This document shows, in pieces, positions 47,898-56,708 of a stretch of DNA of 59,574 nt. The DNA lies in assembly GCF_001665235.1 (NCBI RefSeq), contig NZ_LZSC01000078.1, forward strand, positions 1-59,574, in the 5' to 3' direction. Below the pieces are notes generated by a model. The model did no database searches, was not told the origin of the DNA, and was given only the letters and a program-made list of their open reading frames with translations. The first letter of the stretch is position 1. Each line of letters opens with the position of its first letter. Source of the DNA: Mycobacterium sp. 1100029.7 (lineage in GTDB: Bacteria; Actinomycetota; Actinomycetes; Mycobacteriales; Mycobacteriaceae). The translations under genes were made by a program, and so were the position numbers.

Positions 47898-48176
47898 TTA
47901 CAGCGTCTTGGTGCGTGAGGTGGCGAATTTGTAGATCAGCAACAGGATGATCGCACCGACCAGCGCACCGAGGAACGAGTGCTGGATGGGCGGGTGGATG
48001 TCGAACTTGTGTGGCGGGAAGACGATGCTGCCCAAGGTGCCGCCGACGTACGAGCCGACAATGCCCAGCAGCGCGGTGGCGACCCAGCCCATGGGCTGTT
48101 TACCCGGAACGAGCAGACGGGCGATCAAACCCACGACGAGACCCAAAACGATTAGCCAGATGATGTGCAAAACCAC
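47898..48176 (-). CDS. GlsB/YeaQ/YmgE-type small membrane protein (Rv1861-like)
   Basis: 92 aa, three hydrophobic helices (LHIIWLIVLGLVVGLIARLL, MGWVATALLGIVGSYVGGTL, FLGALVGAIILLLIYKF). GKQPMGWVATALLGIVGSYVGG is the transglycosylase-associated (GlsB) family signature. Members are stress-induced envelope proteins without a known enzyme activity. A similar gene lies 103 bases upstream on the same strand, so the two may be a duplication or a hetero-oligomer. Confidence 0.88.
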   Translation of the reverse strand: MVLHIIWLIVLGLVVGLIARLLVPGKQPMGWVATALLGIVGSYVGGTLGSIVFPPHKFDIHPPIQHSFLGALVGAIILLLIYKFATSRTKTL

Positions 48177-48278
48177 GGCCGGCTCCTTCGAGTGTTAGCT
48201 GACAGAGGGGACTTGCGAGGTATACCCGCTCGACGTCGGGTCAACCCGCATCGCTGACTTCCCTTGTGGCCAACGGCC

Positions 48279-48530
48279 TTAGCGCCTCTTTCGCGCCAAT
48301 CCGACGATCCAGAGCAGGATCACCGAGCCCAGTAGCGCAGTGAAGAACGTGAACCACTTGTGGCCGTGTTCGACGTCGAAGTCCAACCAGCCCAACAGCA
48401 TTCCCCCGACGAAGCCGCCGACCACGCCGACGACGATGTTCAGCAGGATGCCCGCTCCGCCGCCCTTGACGATCTTGCCCGCAATCCAGCCGGCGATTCC
48501 GCCGATGATCACGTAGGCGATCCAGCTCAC
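48279..48530 (-). CDS. Second GlsB/YeaQ-type small membrane protein
   Basis: 83 aa from GTG 48530 (VSWIAYVIIGGIAGWIAGKI). The frame is open further upstream, but that part would be arginine-rich and overlap apa, and homologues start at the hydrophobic VSWIAYVIIGG. Signature KGGGAGILLNIVVGVVGGFVGGML. Start is the least certain feature here; a GTG near 48575 would add about 15 residues. Paralogue of the 92-aa gene downstream. Confidence 0.8.
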   Translation of the reverse strand: MSWIAYVIIGGIAGWIAGKIVKGGGAGILLNIVVGVVGGFVGGMLLGWLDFDVEHGHKWFTFFTALLGSVILLWIVGLARKRR

Positions 48531-48588
48531 CGCGGTCGGCGGGGATAGCGCCAGATACTGCGAAGCTGCCGACACGCCGGTGCGAACC

Positions 48589-49656
48589 TCAGGCGGTGAA
48601 GGTGCGCTGCGGCGTGGGACTGACTTCACTCGCGGGTGCCTGACCCGGCGCGGGCGCAGGCGCCGGAGCGGGCGCGGGCGCCCCCGGAGCCGGTGCCGGT
48701 GCTCCTGGCGCCGGAGCAGCGCCCTGAGCCGGAGCTGCACCCGGAGCGGGCGGCGGTGCGTTGGCCGGCAGGATCGACTCGGCCAACGCTTTGGCGCCGA
48801 CCTTGTCCACCGGGTTGTTGCCGGTCCCGAGCCACACCACGAACCAGCGCTGCGGCGGCCCGGCGCTGGTGGCCCCGGGTGCGCTGACCACGCCGGTCCA
48901 GATCTGGCCGTTCGGCTTGCTCGGGTCGCTGAACTTCACCTCGTAGTACGACGCGCTTCCGGTGATGCCGTTGGCGCCGGTGAGCGGGGTGGATTCCTGA
49001 TTGATCCGGGTGCCGGGATACGGCATGAAGAACTCGCCCATGTCGGAGCCGAGCCGGACGGCGGCCTTGCCGTCGTTGGCTTCCGCGCTGGCGTACAGCT
49101 TCTGATCCAGACGCCCCATCACGATGCGGGTGTCGTTGGCCACCGGGGCAGGCTGTCCGGGTGCCGGCGGCGGACCGGTCATTTTGCTGAGCAGCGCCGA
49201 GCCGTAGTCGAGGTGCGACGCGTCCGACTCCGCCCAGCCGCCGGGAAGGATGTAGCTGAAGCCGCCGACGCCGTTGCTGATGCGGGCCGCGTTCGGGTCG
49301 ACAGGCGGCGGCGCGTTCGGGTCAGCGGGCGGCGGAACGGGCGCGTTCGGGTCCACCGGCGCGGGCGGCGGGGGCGGTCCGGCGTTCGGGTCACCCGGCG
49401 CCGGTTGTCCGGCGGGAGCCGGCGCGCCGGGAGCGGGAGCTGGGGCGGCTGGCGCAGGGGACGCCGGCGCCGGCGCCGGTGCGGCGGCCGGAGGCGGGGC
49501 GGTCGTCGTCGCCGGGACCGGCGTAGGGACTTCGGGATCGGCGTTCGCGACGGCCGGTAACGCGAGGGTGACCGCACTGGCAGTGGTCACCGTGGCGGTC
49601 GCCAGCGTCGCCCACAGACCTTTGCGACGTGTCGAGTTTGAGTCCACCTGCTCCAT
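48589..49656 (-). CDS. apa: Alanine-proline-rich secreted antigen Apa (fibronectin-attachment protein, MPT32)
   Basis: 355 aa. Signal peptide RRKGLWATLATATVTTASAVTLALPAVANA, then ~85 residues of Pro/Ala repeats and a globular centre (ISNGVGGFSYILPGGWAESDA...DKVGAKALAESILP), closing with another Pro/Ala tail. In M. tuberculosis the protein is mannosylated at Thr residues in the repeat ends; TTTAPPP and similar Thr-Pro stretches could serve. It binds fibronectin and is a major antigen. Longer than M. tuberculosis Apa (325 aa), mainly in repeats, and next to modABC as in Rv1860-1857. Confidence 0.95.
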   Translation of the reverse strand: MEQVDSNSTRRKGLWATLATATVTTASAVTLALPAVANADPEVPTPVPATTTAPPPAAAPAPAPASPAPAAPAPAPGAPAPAGQPAPGDPNAGPPPPPAPVDPNAPVPPPADPNAPPPVDPNAARISNGVGGFSYILPGGWAESDASHLDYGSALLSKMTGPPPAPGQPAPVANDTRIVMGRLDQKLYASAEANDGKAAVRLGSDMGEFFMPYPGTRINQESTPLTGANGITGSASYYEVKFSDPSKPNGQIWTGVVSAPGATSAGPPQRWFVVWLGTGNNPVDKVGAKALAESILPANAPPPAPGAAPAQGAAPAPGAPAPAPGAPAPAPAPAPAPGQAPASEVSPTPQRTFTA

Positions 49657-49765
49657 GGCGACGAACCTACCGTGTTAGCGCTGTGACGCAAGGATGCCTT
49701 GCTGGGCGATGCGTGGCGGTTTTCGCGATGTTGCCGCAGCGCGACCTACGCCGAGTCTGCGCAGA

Positions 49766-50890
49766 TCACCGCCGGTTGGGGTGCCGCGGGCCGGCCGGAT
49801 ACAGCGTCACCTCGAGAGCTTTCACCGAAAACCACACCCGATCTCCCGGTGTCAGCTGCAGGTCGGCGGCGGCGTCGACGGTGATCTCCGCGGACAGTCC
49901 GGGGGCTCCGTCGTCCTGTTCGCGGCCGCGCACGGTGACGGCCGCGCCACGGATGTCGAGTTCCGCAACGGCGAGTTCGACGCAGTTACGCGGGCTGCCG
50001 TGCGGGGGGTCGCGATACACGGCCACCGCCGTCGGCGCGAACACCGCGACCGCGTGCTGTCCGGTCGTCAGCTCGGTGCCCAGTCGTTGAGCGGAAGTGC
50101 CGTGCCAGTGCACGCCGGAGCGCGCATGCAGGGTGCCGTCGGGCCCGATGGTGCCGTTGACCAGGTTGATCCCGGCGATGCGGGCCCCGAAGTGACTGCG
50201 GGGCGCGGTCAGCACCTGGGACACCGGCCCGGCCTCGGCGATCTTCCCCGATTCGAGCACCAGGACGCGGTCGGCCAGCGTGAAGACGTCCAGCATGTCG
50301 TGCGTGATCAGGATGACCGCGCAGCCGCTGCGGGCCACCACACCGCGCAACACCGCGCGGATGGCGGCGGCGGCGGCGACGTCCAGACCCGTCAACGGCT
50401 CGTCGAGCAGCAGCACCTCGGGCTCGGCGGCGAGTGCCCGCGCTATCGCGACCCGCTGGGCCTGACCGCCGGACAGCTGCCGGGGCTTGCGGTCGGCGAA
50501 CTCCTGCGCGTCCACCTCGCGCAGCCAGCGCAACGCGGTCTTTTTGTCGTCGGCGCGAGCGGAGCGGAACAACCCGCGACGGCTGCGCGGCCCGAACGCG
50601 ACGTTGGCGGACACGCTCAGGTGCGGAAACAGCGACGGGTCCTGCAGCAGCAGCCCCACCCGGCGATCGTGCGTCGCCACGTCCACCCCGGCCGCGGTGT
50701 CGGTCAGCACCCGGTCCCCCAGCCGCACCACGCCCTCGTCGGGGCGGACCAGTCCGGCGATCACGTGCAGGGCCGTCGATTTGCCCGCGCCGTTGGGACC
50801 GAGCACCGCCAGCACCTCGCCGGCCGACACCGAGAACTCCACGTCCAGTCGCCGGTCGGCGACGACGGCCCGAAGGTGCAGCTCGCTCAT
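49766..50890 (-). CDS. modC: Molybdate ABC transporter ATP-binding protein ModC
   Basis: 374 aa. Walker A LGPNGAGKSTA, signature LSGGQAQRVAIARAL, Walker B EVLLLDEPLTGLD, H-loop ILITHD. A C-terminal molybdate/TOBE domain (~290-374) follows and probably senses substrate. Works with ModB (upstream by six bases) and ModA. Three consecutive minus-strand genes modA-modB-modC read as one transcript. Confidence 0.95.
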   Translation of the reverse strand: MSELHLRAVVADRRLDVEFSVSAGEVLAVLGPNGAGKSTALHVIAGLVRPDEGVVRLGDRVLTDTAAGVDVATHDRRVGLLLQDPSLFPHLSVSANVAFGPRSRRGLFRSARADDKKTALRWLREVDAQEFADRKPRQLSGGQAQRVAIARALAAEPEVLLLDEPLTGLDVAAAAAIRAVLRGVVARSGCAVILITHDMLDVFTLADRVLVLESGKIAEAGPVSQVLTAPRSHFGARIAGINLVNGTIGPDGTLHARSGVHWHGTSAQRLGTELTTGQHAVAVFAPTAVAVYRDPPHGSPRNCVELAVAELDIRGAAVTVRGREQDDGAPGLSAEITVDAAADLQLTPGDRVWFSVKALEVTLYPAGPRHPNRR

Positions 50891-50896
50891 GGCCCG

Positions 50897-51691
50897 CTAC
50901 CTCGCGTCCGTCGCGGTGAGCTGGCGCGTACCCAGCCCGAGTACCACCAGCGCGGCCGCCGCGACAAGCAGAATCGACAGCGCCACAGCGGCATTCGCGT
51001 CGGTGACCCGTTGCAGGTAGATCTCCAGCGGCAGCGTGCGGGTGACGCCCTGCCGGGACCCGGCGAACGTCAGGGTCGCGCCGAACTCGCCCAGCGAGCG
51101 CGCGAACGCCAGCACGGCGCCCGACGTCATGCCGGGCAGCAGCAGCGGCAGCGTGACGCGCCACCACACCGTGCTGGGCCGCGCCCCCAGCGTCGCCGCG
51201 ATCACTTCGTAGTGGGAGCCCGCGGTGCGCGCCGCGCCCTCGAGTGAGATCACCAGGAACGGCAACGAAACGAAGGTCTGTGCCAGGACCACCGCCGTCG
51301 TGCTGAACGCGATGCTGATGCCGGCGGCCTCCAGGTAGTGCCCGATCAATCCGAGCCGACCAAATCCATACAGCAGCGCAATACCGCCCACCACCGGTGG
51401 CAACACCAGGGGCAGCAAGATCAGCGGGCGTAGCAGCCGGATCACGCGCGCCGTGCTGCGCGCCAGCACCAGCGCCATCGGCACCCCGAACAGCACGCAC
51501 AGCATCGTGCTCGCCGCCGCGGTCTTGAGGCTCAGCAGCAGCGCGGTCCTCGACGACGAGCTGGAAATCAGTGACCAGAAGTTCGGCCAGTCCACCTTGA
51601 TCGCGATCGCCAGTAGCGGCAGCACCACGAAGACGGTGCCCACCGCAGCCGGGACAAACACCCAGCGGGGCAGGTTCGTGGGCCGGCGCAC
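50897..51691 (-). CDS. modB: Molybdate ABC transporter permease ModB
   Basis: 264 aa from GTG 51691 (VRRPTNLPRWVFVPAAVGTVFVVLPL), the length of M. tuberculosis ModB; the frame stays open upstream through modA but that is not coding. About six helices and the ABC-permease cytoplasmic loop EGAARTAGSHYEVIAATLGAR. The GTG lies nine bases after the modA stop. Confidence 0.9.
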   Translation of the reverse strand: MRRPTNLPRWVFVPAAVGTVFVVLPLLAIAIKVDWPNFWSLISSSSSRTALLLSLKTAAASTMLCVLFGVPMALVLARSTARVIRLLRPLILLPLVLPPVVGGIALLYGFGRLGLIGHYLEAAGISIAFSTTAVVLAQTFVSLPFLVISLEGAARTAGSHYEVIAATLGARPSTVWWRVTLPLLLPGMTSGAVLAFARSLGEFGATLTFAGSRQGVTRTLPLEIYLQRVTDANAAVALSILLVAAAALVVLGLGTRQLTATDAR

Positions 51692-51699
51692 TGCAACCG

Positions 51700-52482
51700 T
51701 CAGGGTTGTGCGAAGCCGGATTGCGCGAGAATTCGCTGTCCTGCCTGCGACGTCACCAGGGCCACGAACTTCTGCGCGGTCGCCGCCTGCGGCGCCTTCT
51801 TCAGCATCCCGATCGGATAGACGTTGACCGCGCCGGCGGCCTCGGGGAAGTTGATCGTCGCCACCTTGTCTTTGGCGTTCTTCGCGTCGGTGACATAGAC
51901 GAGCCCGGCGTCGGCCTGGCCGGTGGTGACCTTGTTCAGCGCGTCGGTGACGCTGAGTTCCTCGCTGACCGGGTGCAGATGCACCCCGGTGCTGTCCTCG
52001 ACGCGCTGGGTTGCCGCCCCGCACGGCACCGGCTTCTGGCAGACCACGACGTTGATGCCCGGCTTGGCCAGATCGGCGAAGGTGGCGATCTGCTTCGGAT
52101 TGCCCGGCGCCGTGACGATCACCAAGGTGTTGGCCGCGAAGTTCGTCGGATTGCCGGCCAGCAGTCCCGCCTTGACGACGGTGTCCATCTGCGCGGTGTC
52201 CGCCGACGCGAAGACGTCGGCCGTGGCGCCCTGTGTCAACTGGGTCGCCAGTTCGGAGGACCCGGCGAATTCGAACTCGACTCCGCTACCCGGGTTGTCG
52301 GTTTTGAACTGCTGACTTATCTGCGTGAACGCGGGTTTGAGCGAGGCCGCTGCGAACACCACGATCGACCCGGCGGCCGGCGAGGACTGGGCCGGTGCGG
52401 ACGGCGTCTTCGAACTACACGCCACCAGTCCCGCCACGAGCATCGTTGACACCACACCGTCCAGGACCGCGATCCGACGCAT
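51700..52482 (-). CDS. modA: Molybdate-binding lipoprotein ModA
   Basis: 260 aa. MRRIAVLDGVVSTMLVAGLVACSSK is a lipoprotein signal with lipobox LVAC (Cys22). Mature part is a periplasmic-binding fold: IVVFAAASLKPAFTQISQQF at the start and VFASADTAQMDTVVKAG, with serines that would grip the oxyanion. Delivers molybdate (or tungstate) to ModBC for molybdopterin enzymes. Confidence 0.94.
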   Translation of the reverse strand: MRRIAVLDGVVSTMLVAGLVACSSKTPSAPAQSSPAAGSIVVFAAASLKPAFTQISQQFKTDNPGSGVEFEFAGSSELATQLTQGATADVFASADTAQMDTVVKAGLLAGNPTNFAANTLVIVTAPGNPKQIATFADLAKPGINVVVCQKPVPCGAATQRVEDSTGVHLHPVSEELSVTDALNKVTTGQADAGLVYVTDAKNAKDKVATINFPEAAGAVNVYPIGMLKKAPQAATAQKFVALVTSQAGQRILAQSGFAQP

Positions 52483-52576
52483 GGTCAGACCCTAGCGCGC
52501 GGAGGGTTGAGCGGTGACGGCCAAAACTTTTCCAAATCGTCTGCGCGTCGTGGCGTCCTTAGTTTCCCCTTAGAGC

Positions 52577-52588
52577 TACTGTCCAGTA
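52577..52588. promoter_or_regulatory. Palindromic operator candidate upstream of the SDR gene
   Basis: TACTG-tc-CAGTA is a perfect 12-base dyad, 84 bases before the SDR start. It has the form of a TetR-type half-site pair found before several mycobacterial lipid genes; no regulator gene adjoins. Confidence 0.4.
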
Positions 52589-52672
52589 ACATTCGACGGA
52601 GATCGACGCCATACAGCGGAGATTCCGAACACGAGTATCGGGTCCGGGTTCGACGTTGAACACGAGGAGGTC

Positions 52673-53350
52673 ATGGCAGTGGAGGTGCTGGTCACCGGCG
52701 GTGATACGGATCTGGGGCGGACGGTAGCCGAGGGTTTCCGCGATGAGGGTCACAAGGTCACCCTGGTGGGCGCCCGTCGCAGCGAGCTCGAGGTCAACGC
52801 CAAAGAACTCGACGTCGACGCGATCGTCTGCGACACCACCGACCCGGCCGGCGTCGAAGAGGCTCGCGGATCGTTCCCCCACCACCTGGACACGATCGTC
52901 AACGTGCCCGCCCCCGATTGGGACGCCGGCGACCCCCGCACCTACTCGGTCGCCGACACCGCCAGCGCCTGGCGCAACACCCTCGACGCCACCGTGCTCT
53001 CGGCGGTGCTCACCTTGCAGGTCGTCGGCGATCACCTGCGCTCCGGTGGCTCGATCATCAGCGTCGTGCCGGAAAACCCGCCCGCGGCCAGCGTCGACGC
53101 CGCGATCAAGGCCACGCTGTCGAGCTGGGTTGCCGGACAGGCCGGCATCTTCGGCACTCGCGGGATCACGGTCAACGCCGTCGCGGGCGGCCGCAGCACG
53201 CAGGCCGGCTACGACGGTCTGTCGCGCACGCCGCCGTCGGTCGCCGACGAGGTCACTCGCCTGGCGCTGTTCCTCACCACGCCGGCCGCGCGCCACATCA
53301 CCGGCCAGACATTGCACGTAAGCCACGGCGCCCTCGCGCGTTTCGCCTAG
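52673..53350 (+). CDS. Degenerate SDR-like oxidoreductase (Rv1856c-like)
   Basis: 225 aa. Rossmann opening VEVLVTGGDTDLGRTVAEGF, the D-x-x-D adenine pocket, and VNVPAPDWDA where NNAG normally sits. The catalytic Tyr-x-x-x-Lys is not found: the equivalent helix reads VDAAIKATLSSW, leaving Lys without Tyr. C-terminal GRSTQAGYDGLSRTPPSVADEVTRLALFL and ITGQTLHVSHG keep the fold. So it probably binds NAD(P) but may not be a normal dehydrogenase. M. tuberculosis has Rv1855c (an F420 monooxygenase-like gene) between this and ndh; it is absent here. Confidence 0.85.
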   Translation: MAVEVLVTGGDTDLGRTVAEGFRDEGHKVTLVGARRSELEVNAKELDVDAIVCDTTDPAGVEEARGSFPHHLDTIVNVPAPDWDAGDPRTYSVADTASAWRNTLDATVLSAVLTLQVVGDHLRSGGSIISVVPENPPAASVDAAIKATLSSWVAGQAGIFGTRGITVNAVAGGRSTQAGYDGLSRTPPSVADEVTRLALFLTTPAARHITGQTLHVSHGALARFA

Positions 53351-53644
53351 CGCGTATTCGCGGTCACTGAAAATCTCGATGCCTCAGGGTTTTTCGCCAG
53401 GCGTCGGGTATACCCCGGGTGTTATCACCACCCGCCGTTGAAACGCTGCGCCCACCGCTCGGTTTGTAACCGAGATCGCATTGCGCGTCGGACATGACGC
53501 GAATCACGTTGGCGCGACCAGGGTCTATGGCCGGTGTGTTTGATTGCACAGGCTTACTACCTGGGTTTCGTGGTGACGCGATGACTACCGTGATAGCTAA
53601 CTGACACCGCGCGACACGAAGCCCCATCAGGAGCATCTAAAGCA
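53351..53644. other. Upstream region of ndh
   Basis: 294 bases with no gene. The hairpin/dyad CTCGGTT-TGT-AACCGAG at 53458-53474 is perfect, and a shorter GGTG-TTAT-CACC lies at about 53419-53430; either may be an operator or leader element for ndh. AGGAG at about 53628 is farther than usual from the ATG at 53645. Confidence 0.5.
53458..53474. promoter_or_regulatory. Perfect 7-bp dyad before ndh
   Basis: CTCGGTT (53458-53464), loop TGT, AACCGAG (53468-53474). Could act as a repressor site or transcript hairpin. No known consensus matched. Confidence 0.4.
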
Positions 53645-55033
53645 ATGAGCCCTCAGCCAGAAGCTACAGCTGAACCCAAGCGACGGCACCGCGTCGTGAT
53701 CATCGGATCGGGATTCGGCGGACTCAATGCGGCAAAGAAACTCAAGCACGCCGACGTCGAGATCAAGCTGATCGCCCGCACCACGCATCACTTGTTCCAG
53801 CCGTTGCTGTACCAAGTCGCCACCGGCATCATCTCCGAGGGAGAGATCGCTCCGCCGACCCGGGTTGTGCTGCGCAAACAGCGGAATGTCCAGGTGTTGC
53901 TCGGCAATGTCACCCACATCGACATGGCCAACCAGCGGGTGGTCTCGGAGTTGCTGGGTCACACCTACGAGACCGAATACGACAGCTTGATCGTCGCTGC
54001 CGGGGCCGGTCAGTCGTACTTCGGGAACGACCATTTCGCCGAGTTCGCGCCGGGTATGAAGTCCATCGACGACGCGCTCGAGCTGCGTGGTCGCATCCTG
54101 AGCGCCTTCGAGCAGGCTGAACGGTCGAGTGATCCCGAGCGCCGCAAGAAGCTGCTCACCTTCACCGTCGTGGGCGCCGGTCCCACCGGCGTCGAAATGG
54201 CCGGGCAGATAGCCGAATTGGCCGAGTACACGCTGAAAGGCGCGTTCCGGCACATTGATTCGACCAAGGCCCGGGTCATTCTCCTGGATGCCGCGCCCGC
54301 GGTGTTGCCGCCGATGGGTGAGAAGCTCGGTGAGCGGGCCAGGGCCCGCCTGGAGAAGATGGGCGTCGAGATCCAACTGGGTGCCATGGTCACCGACGTG
54401 GACCGCAACGGCATCACGGTCAAGGACTCCGACGGCACGGTGCGGCGCATCGAATCCGCGTGCAAGGTCTGGTCGGCCGGAGTGCAGGCAAGCCGGTTGG
54501 GCCGCGACATCGCCGAGCAGTCGCCGGCCGAATTGGACCGGGCCGGACGCGTCAAGGTGCTCCCCGACCTGTCGGTTCCCGGGTATCCGAACGTCTTCGT
54601 CGTCGGGGACATGGCCGCCGTCGACGGTGTGCCCGGTGTGGCGCAGGGCGCCATCCAGGGTGCGAAGTACGTCGCCAGCGCGATCAAGGCCGAACTCGGT
54701 GGCGCCGACCCGGCGCAGCGGGAGCCGTTCCAGTACTTCGACAAGGGCTCCATGGCGACGGTGTCGCGCTTCTCCGCGGTGGCCAAGATCGGCCCCCTGG
54801 AATTCAGCGGCTTCATCGCCTGGTTGATGTGGCTGGTGCTGCACCTGGTCTATCTGATCGGCTTCAAGACCAAGATCACCACGATGCTGTCCTGGACGGT
54901 GACGTTCCTGAGCACGCGGCGTGGTCAGCTGACCATCACCGATCAGCAGGCGTTCGCGCGAACACGGCTCGAACAGCTGGCCGAACTCGCGGCCGAGGCT
55001 CGCGAGTCGGAGACGACCCGCGCGGCCAGTTAG
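53645..55033 (+). CDS. ndh: Type II NADH:quinone oxidoreductase Ndh
   Basis: 462 aa. FAD-binding motif VVIIGSGFGGLNAAKKL at the N-terminus, NADH-binding FTVVGAGPTGVEMAGQI near residue 175, FAD pocket VFVVGDMAAV near 325, and the quinone-site/membrane-anchoring hydrophobic helix SGFIAWLMWLVLHLVYLIGF near 395-415. Oxidises NADH without pumping protons; the main NADH dehydrogenase in mycobacteria and target of isoniazid-coresistance and inhibitor studies. Its stop overlaps by four bases the stop of the converging ureD. Confidence 0.96.
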   Translation: MSPQPEATAEPKRRHRVVIIGSGFGGLNAAKKLKHADVEIKLIARTTHHLFQPLLYQVATGIISEGEIAPPTRVVLRKQRNVQVLLGNVTHIDMANQRVVSELLGHTYETEYDSLIVAAGAGQSYFGNDHFAEFAPGMKSIDDALELRGRILSAFEQAERSSDPERRKKLLTFTVVGAGPTGVEMAGQIAELAEYTLKGAFRHIDSTKARVILLDAAPAVLPPMGEKLGERARARLEKMGVEIQLGAMVTDVDRNGITVKDSDGTVRRIESACKVWSAGVQASRLGRDIAEQSPAELDRAGRVKVLPDLSVPGYPNVFVVGDMAAVDGVPGVAQGAIQGAKYVASAIKAELGGADPAQREPFQYFDKGSMATVSRFSAVAKIGPLEFSGFIAWLMWLVLHLVYLIGFKTKITTMLSWTVTFLSTRRGQLTITDQQAFARTRLEQLAELAAEARESETTRAAS

Positions 55034-55680
55034 CCTCGGCCGGACAGGCGGTCGGCCTGCCAGGTACTCAGCGTTCCGCCAGCGGCCAACGCCAGCACGG
55101 TAGAATCGCTGGGCATTTCAGTGGATTGTGTTGCCGGATAGCATAATTCGCTGACCATTGCCCGCGGGGCTTCGATTCCGTCGTCGGCCAACGAGCCCGC
55201 GCCCAACTCCACTCGGTGACGCAGCAACGGCCGATCGTGCAGGTCAGCCCGCAGCGATCCGGACCAAAAGCCTTCGCGCTCATCGCTTCTGCCGATCTGG
55301 ACGCGCTCACGCAACCGGACGCGCCCGTCGTCGCGCAGCACCAGGCTGACCGCCGACATGTGCCGGGCGTCGGCGGCGACAACCGTCGGCTCGAGATCCA
55401 CATCCAGACTTCCGCTCACCACGATGTCCCAGTGGGCATGCGAGGTCGGCGTCGTCGCGCCGGGTAACGCGACGGTGCCGGCCGCGCTGCGCACCTTCAG
55501 TACTGCCCCGCATTCGACGATCACCCGGATGTCGACGGTGTCACCGCCCAGCGGGACGGCCGCCGCCGAGACCAGGTGCACCGTGTCCGGTGCGGTGCAG
55601 CGGGCCGCGATGCCGCCGCGGTATCGGATGCGCGGCAAGCGATTTGGTGAGGCGACCAGCACCACCTCCGAGTGCATCAA
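55030..55680 (-). CDS. ureD: Urease accessory protein UreD
   Basis: 216 aa, all-beta accessory protein that scaffolds the UreF-UreG complex on apo-urease. Recognisable regions: RYRGGIAARCTAPDTVHLVSAAAVPLGGD, the GSLDVDLEP stretch and REGFWSGSLRADLHDRPLLRHRVELGAG. The start overlaps the ureG stop by four bases, so the pair is translationally coupled. It lacks its usual partner genes in this window (see ureG). Confidence 0.9.
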   Translation of the reverse strand: MMHSEVVLVASPNRLPRIRYRGGIAARCTAPDTVHLVSAAAVPLGGDTVDIRVIVECGAVLKVRSAAGTVALPGATTPTSHAHWDIVVSGSLDVDLEPTVVAADARHMSAVSLVLRDDGRVRLRERVQIGRSDEREGFWSGSLRADLHDRPLLRHRVELGAGSLADDGIEAPRAMVSELCYPATQSTEMPSDSTVLALAAGGTLSTWQADRLSGRG

Positions 55681-56342
55681 GTGCCCACTTGGCTGCGCAC
55701 CCAGGCCAGCACTTCGCAGGCGCCCGGATCTGTGGTCAACGATTGCAGCACCGTCGGACGGCCGTCGCGCACCGCGTGCGCGTCGCGCGCCATCACATCC
55801 AGATCCGCGCCCACCAACGGCGCCAGATCAGTCTTGTTGACTACCAACAGATCCGAGTACGTCACACCCGGTCCGCCCTTGCGCGGTACCTTGTCTCCCC
55901 CGGCCACGTCGATCACGAAGATCTGGACGTCCACCAGTCCCGACGAGAACGTGGCCGTCAGGTTGTCGCCGCCGGACTCCACCAGGATCAGATCCAGGTG
56001 GTCGTGTGCGCCGATCAGGTCGTCGATCGCGTCCAGATTCGCGGTGATGTCGTCGCGGATCGCGGTGTGCGGACAACCGCCGGTCTGCACCGCCGCGATT
56101 CGGTCGTTCGGCAGCACCGCGTGCCGGCGCAGGAAGTCGGCATCTTCGGTGGTGTAGATGTCGTTGGTCAGCACCGCCAGCGAAAGCTCGTCGCGCAGCT
56201 CCCGGCACAGCGCGGCCACCAAAGCGGTCTTCCCGGAGCCGACCGGGCCGCCGACGCCGATGCGCAGCGGCTCCCCCGGCTGCCGGACCCGCCTTGGCCG
56301 ATCTACCTGTGGATGCGGGTGGGTGTGTGAATGTGTTGGCAT
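55677..56342 (-). CDS. ureG: Urease accessory GTPase UreG (nickel insertion)
   Basis: 221 aa. Histidine-rich nickel-binding N-terminus (HSHTHPHPQ), P-loop GGPVGSGKTALV, Cys-Pro-His nickel site in GGCPHTAIRDD, ESGGDNL, and VVNKTDL (NKxD guanine specificity). Hydrolyses GTP to hand nickel to urease with UreF/UreD, related to the hydrogenase factor HypB. The frame is intact. The expected ureA-B-C-F genes, which should lie upstream on this strand, are not in the 3.2 kb to the window end; a ureohydrolase occupies the position in opposite direction. Confidence 0.95.
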   Translation of the reverse strand: MPTHSHTHPHPQVDRPRRVRQPGEPLRIGVGGPVGSGKTALVAALCRELRDELSLAVLTNDIYTTEDADFLRRHAVLPNDRIAAVQTGGCPHTAIRDDITANLDAIDDLIGAHDHLDLILVESGGDNLTATFSSGLVDVQIFVIDVAGGDKVPRKGGPGVTYSDLLVVNKTDLAPLVGADLDVMARDAHAVRDGRPTVLQSLTTDPGACEVLAWVRSQVGT

Positions 56343-56708
56343 GTCGTGTCTTTCAGAAGGCGCAAGGTGCGACCGCGTCGGGTCGTGTTGTTAGGCAGCG
56401 TATCGAGCACACCATGGGTAGCGCGCCCTGGTAGGTTTGCCGGCCCGCGGCCATTGCCAGGAAAGTCACAGGCGTCTCTGGGCTACGACGGGGTTGAAGG
56501 ACAAGGTCGAGCAGGTAGCTTATTTCGTGGCGCGACCATATAGGGCCGCCCGGACGAGTTCGCCGTACCCGGACAGCGACAAGACGGTGAAGTGCGGGAT
56601 GCTTGGCGTGCAGCTGCCCACTCACGGGCCTTCGTTATTTCCTCTGCTTCTATGCCGCTAGCCGGGGCATCCTCCGCCGTATTTGGTACTCGACGAGAGG
56701 AATAACTG
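56343..56708. other. 366-base divergent intergenic region, ureG | ureohydrolase
   Basis: No gene called. It must hold promoters for ureGD (minus) and the ureohydrolase (plus). I looked for a ureF remnant and found none recognisable. On the minus strand a 33-codon frame (GTG near 56630 to TAA near 56522) ends in GELVRAALYGRATK and may be a tiny ORF or residue of a decayed gene; it matches no family I know. GAGG at 56695 serves the ureohydrolase GTG. Confidence 0.45.

Noticed and set aside
56343..56708. Guanidine (ykkC/mini-ykkC) riboswitch before the ureohydrolase
   Set aside because: I looked for paired stems with ACGR loops (guanidine-II) and for the guanidine-I conserved core; only isolated ACGG and CGACG strings occur without flanking stems.
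56343..56708. Remnant of ureF
   Set aside because: No frame on the minus strand gives UreF-like sequence; the short GELVRAALYGRATK frame matches nothing I know.
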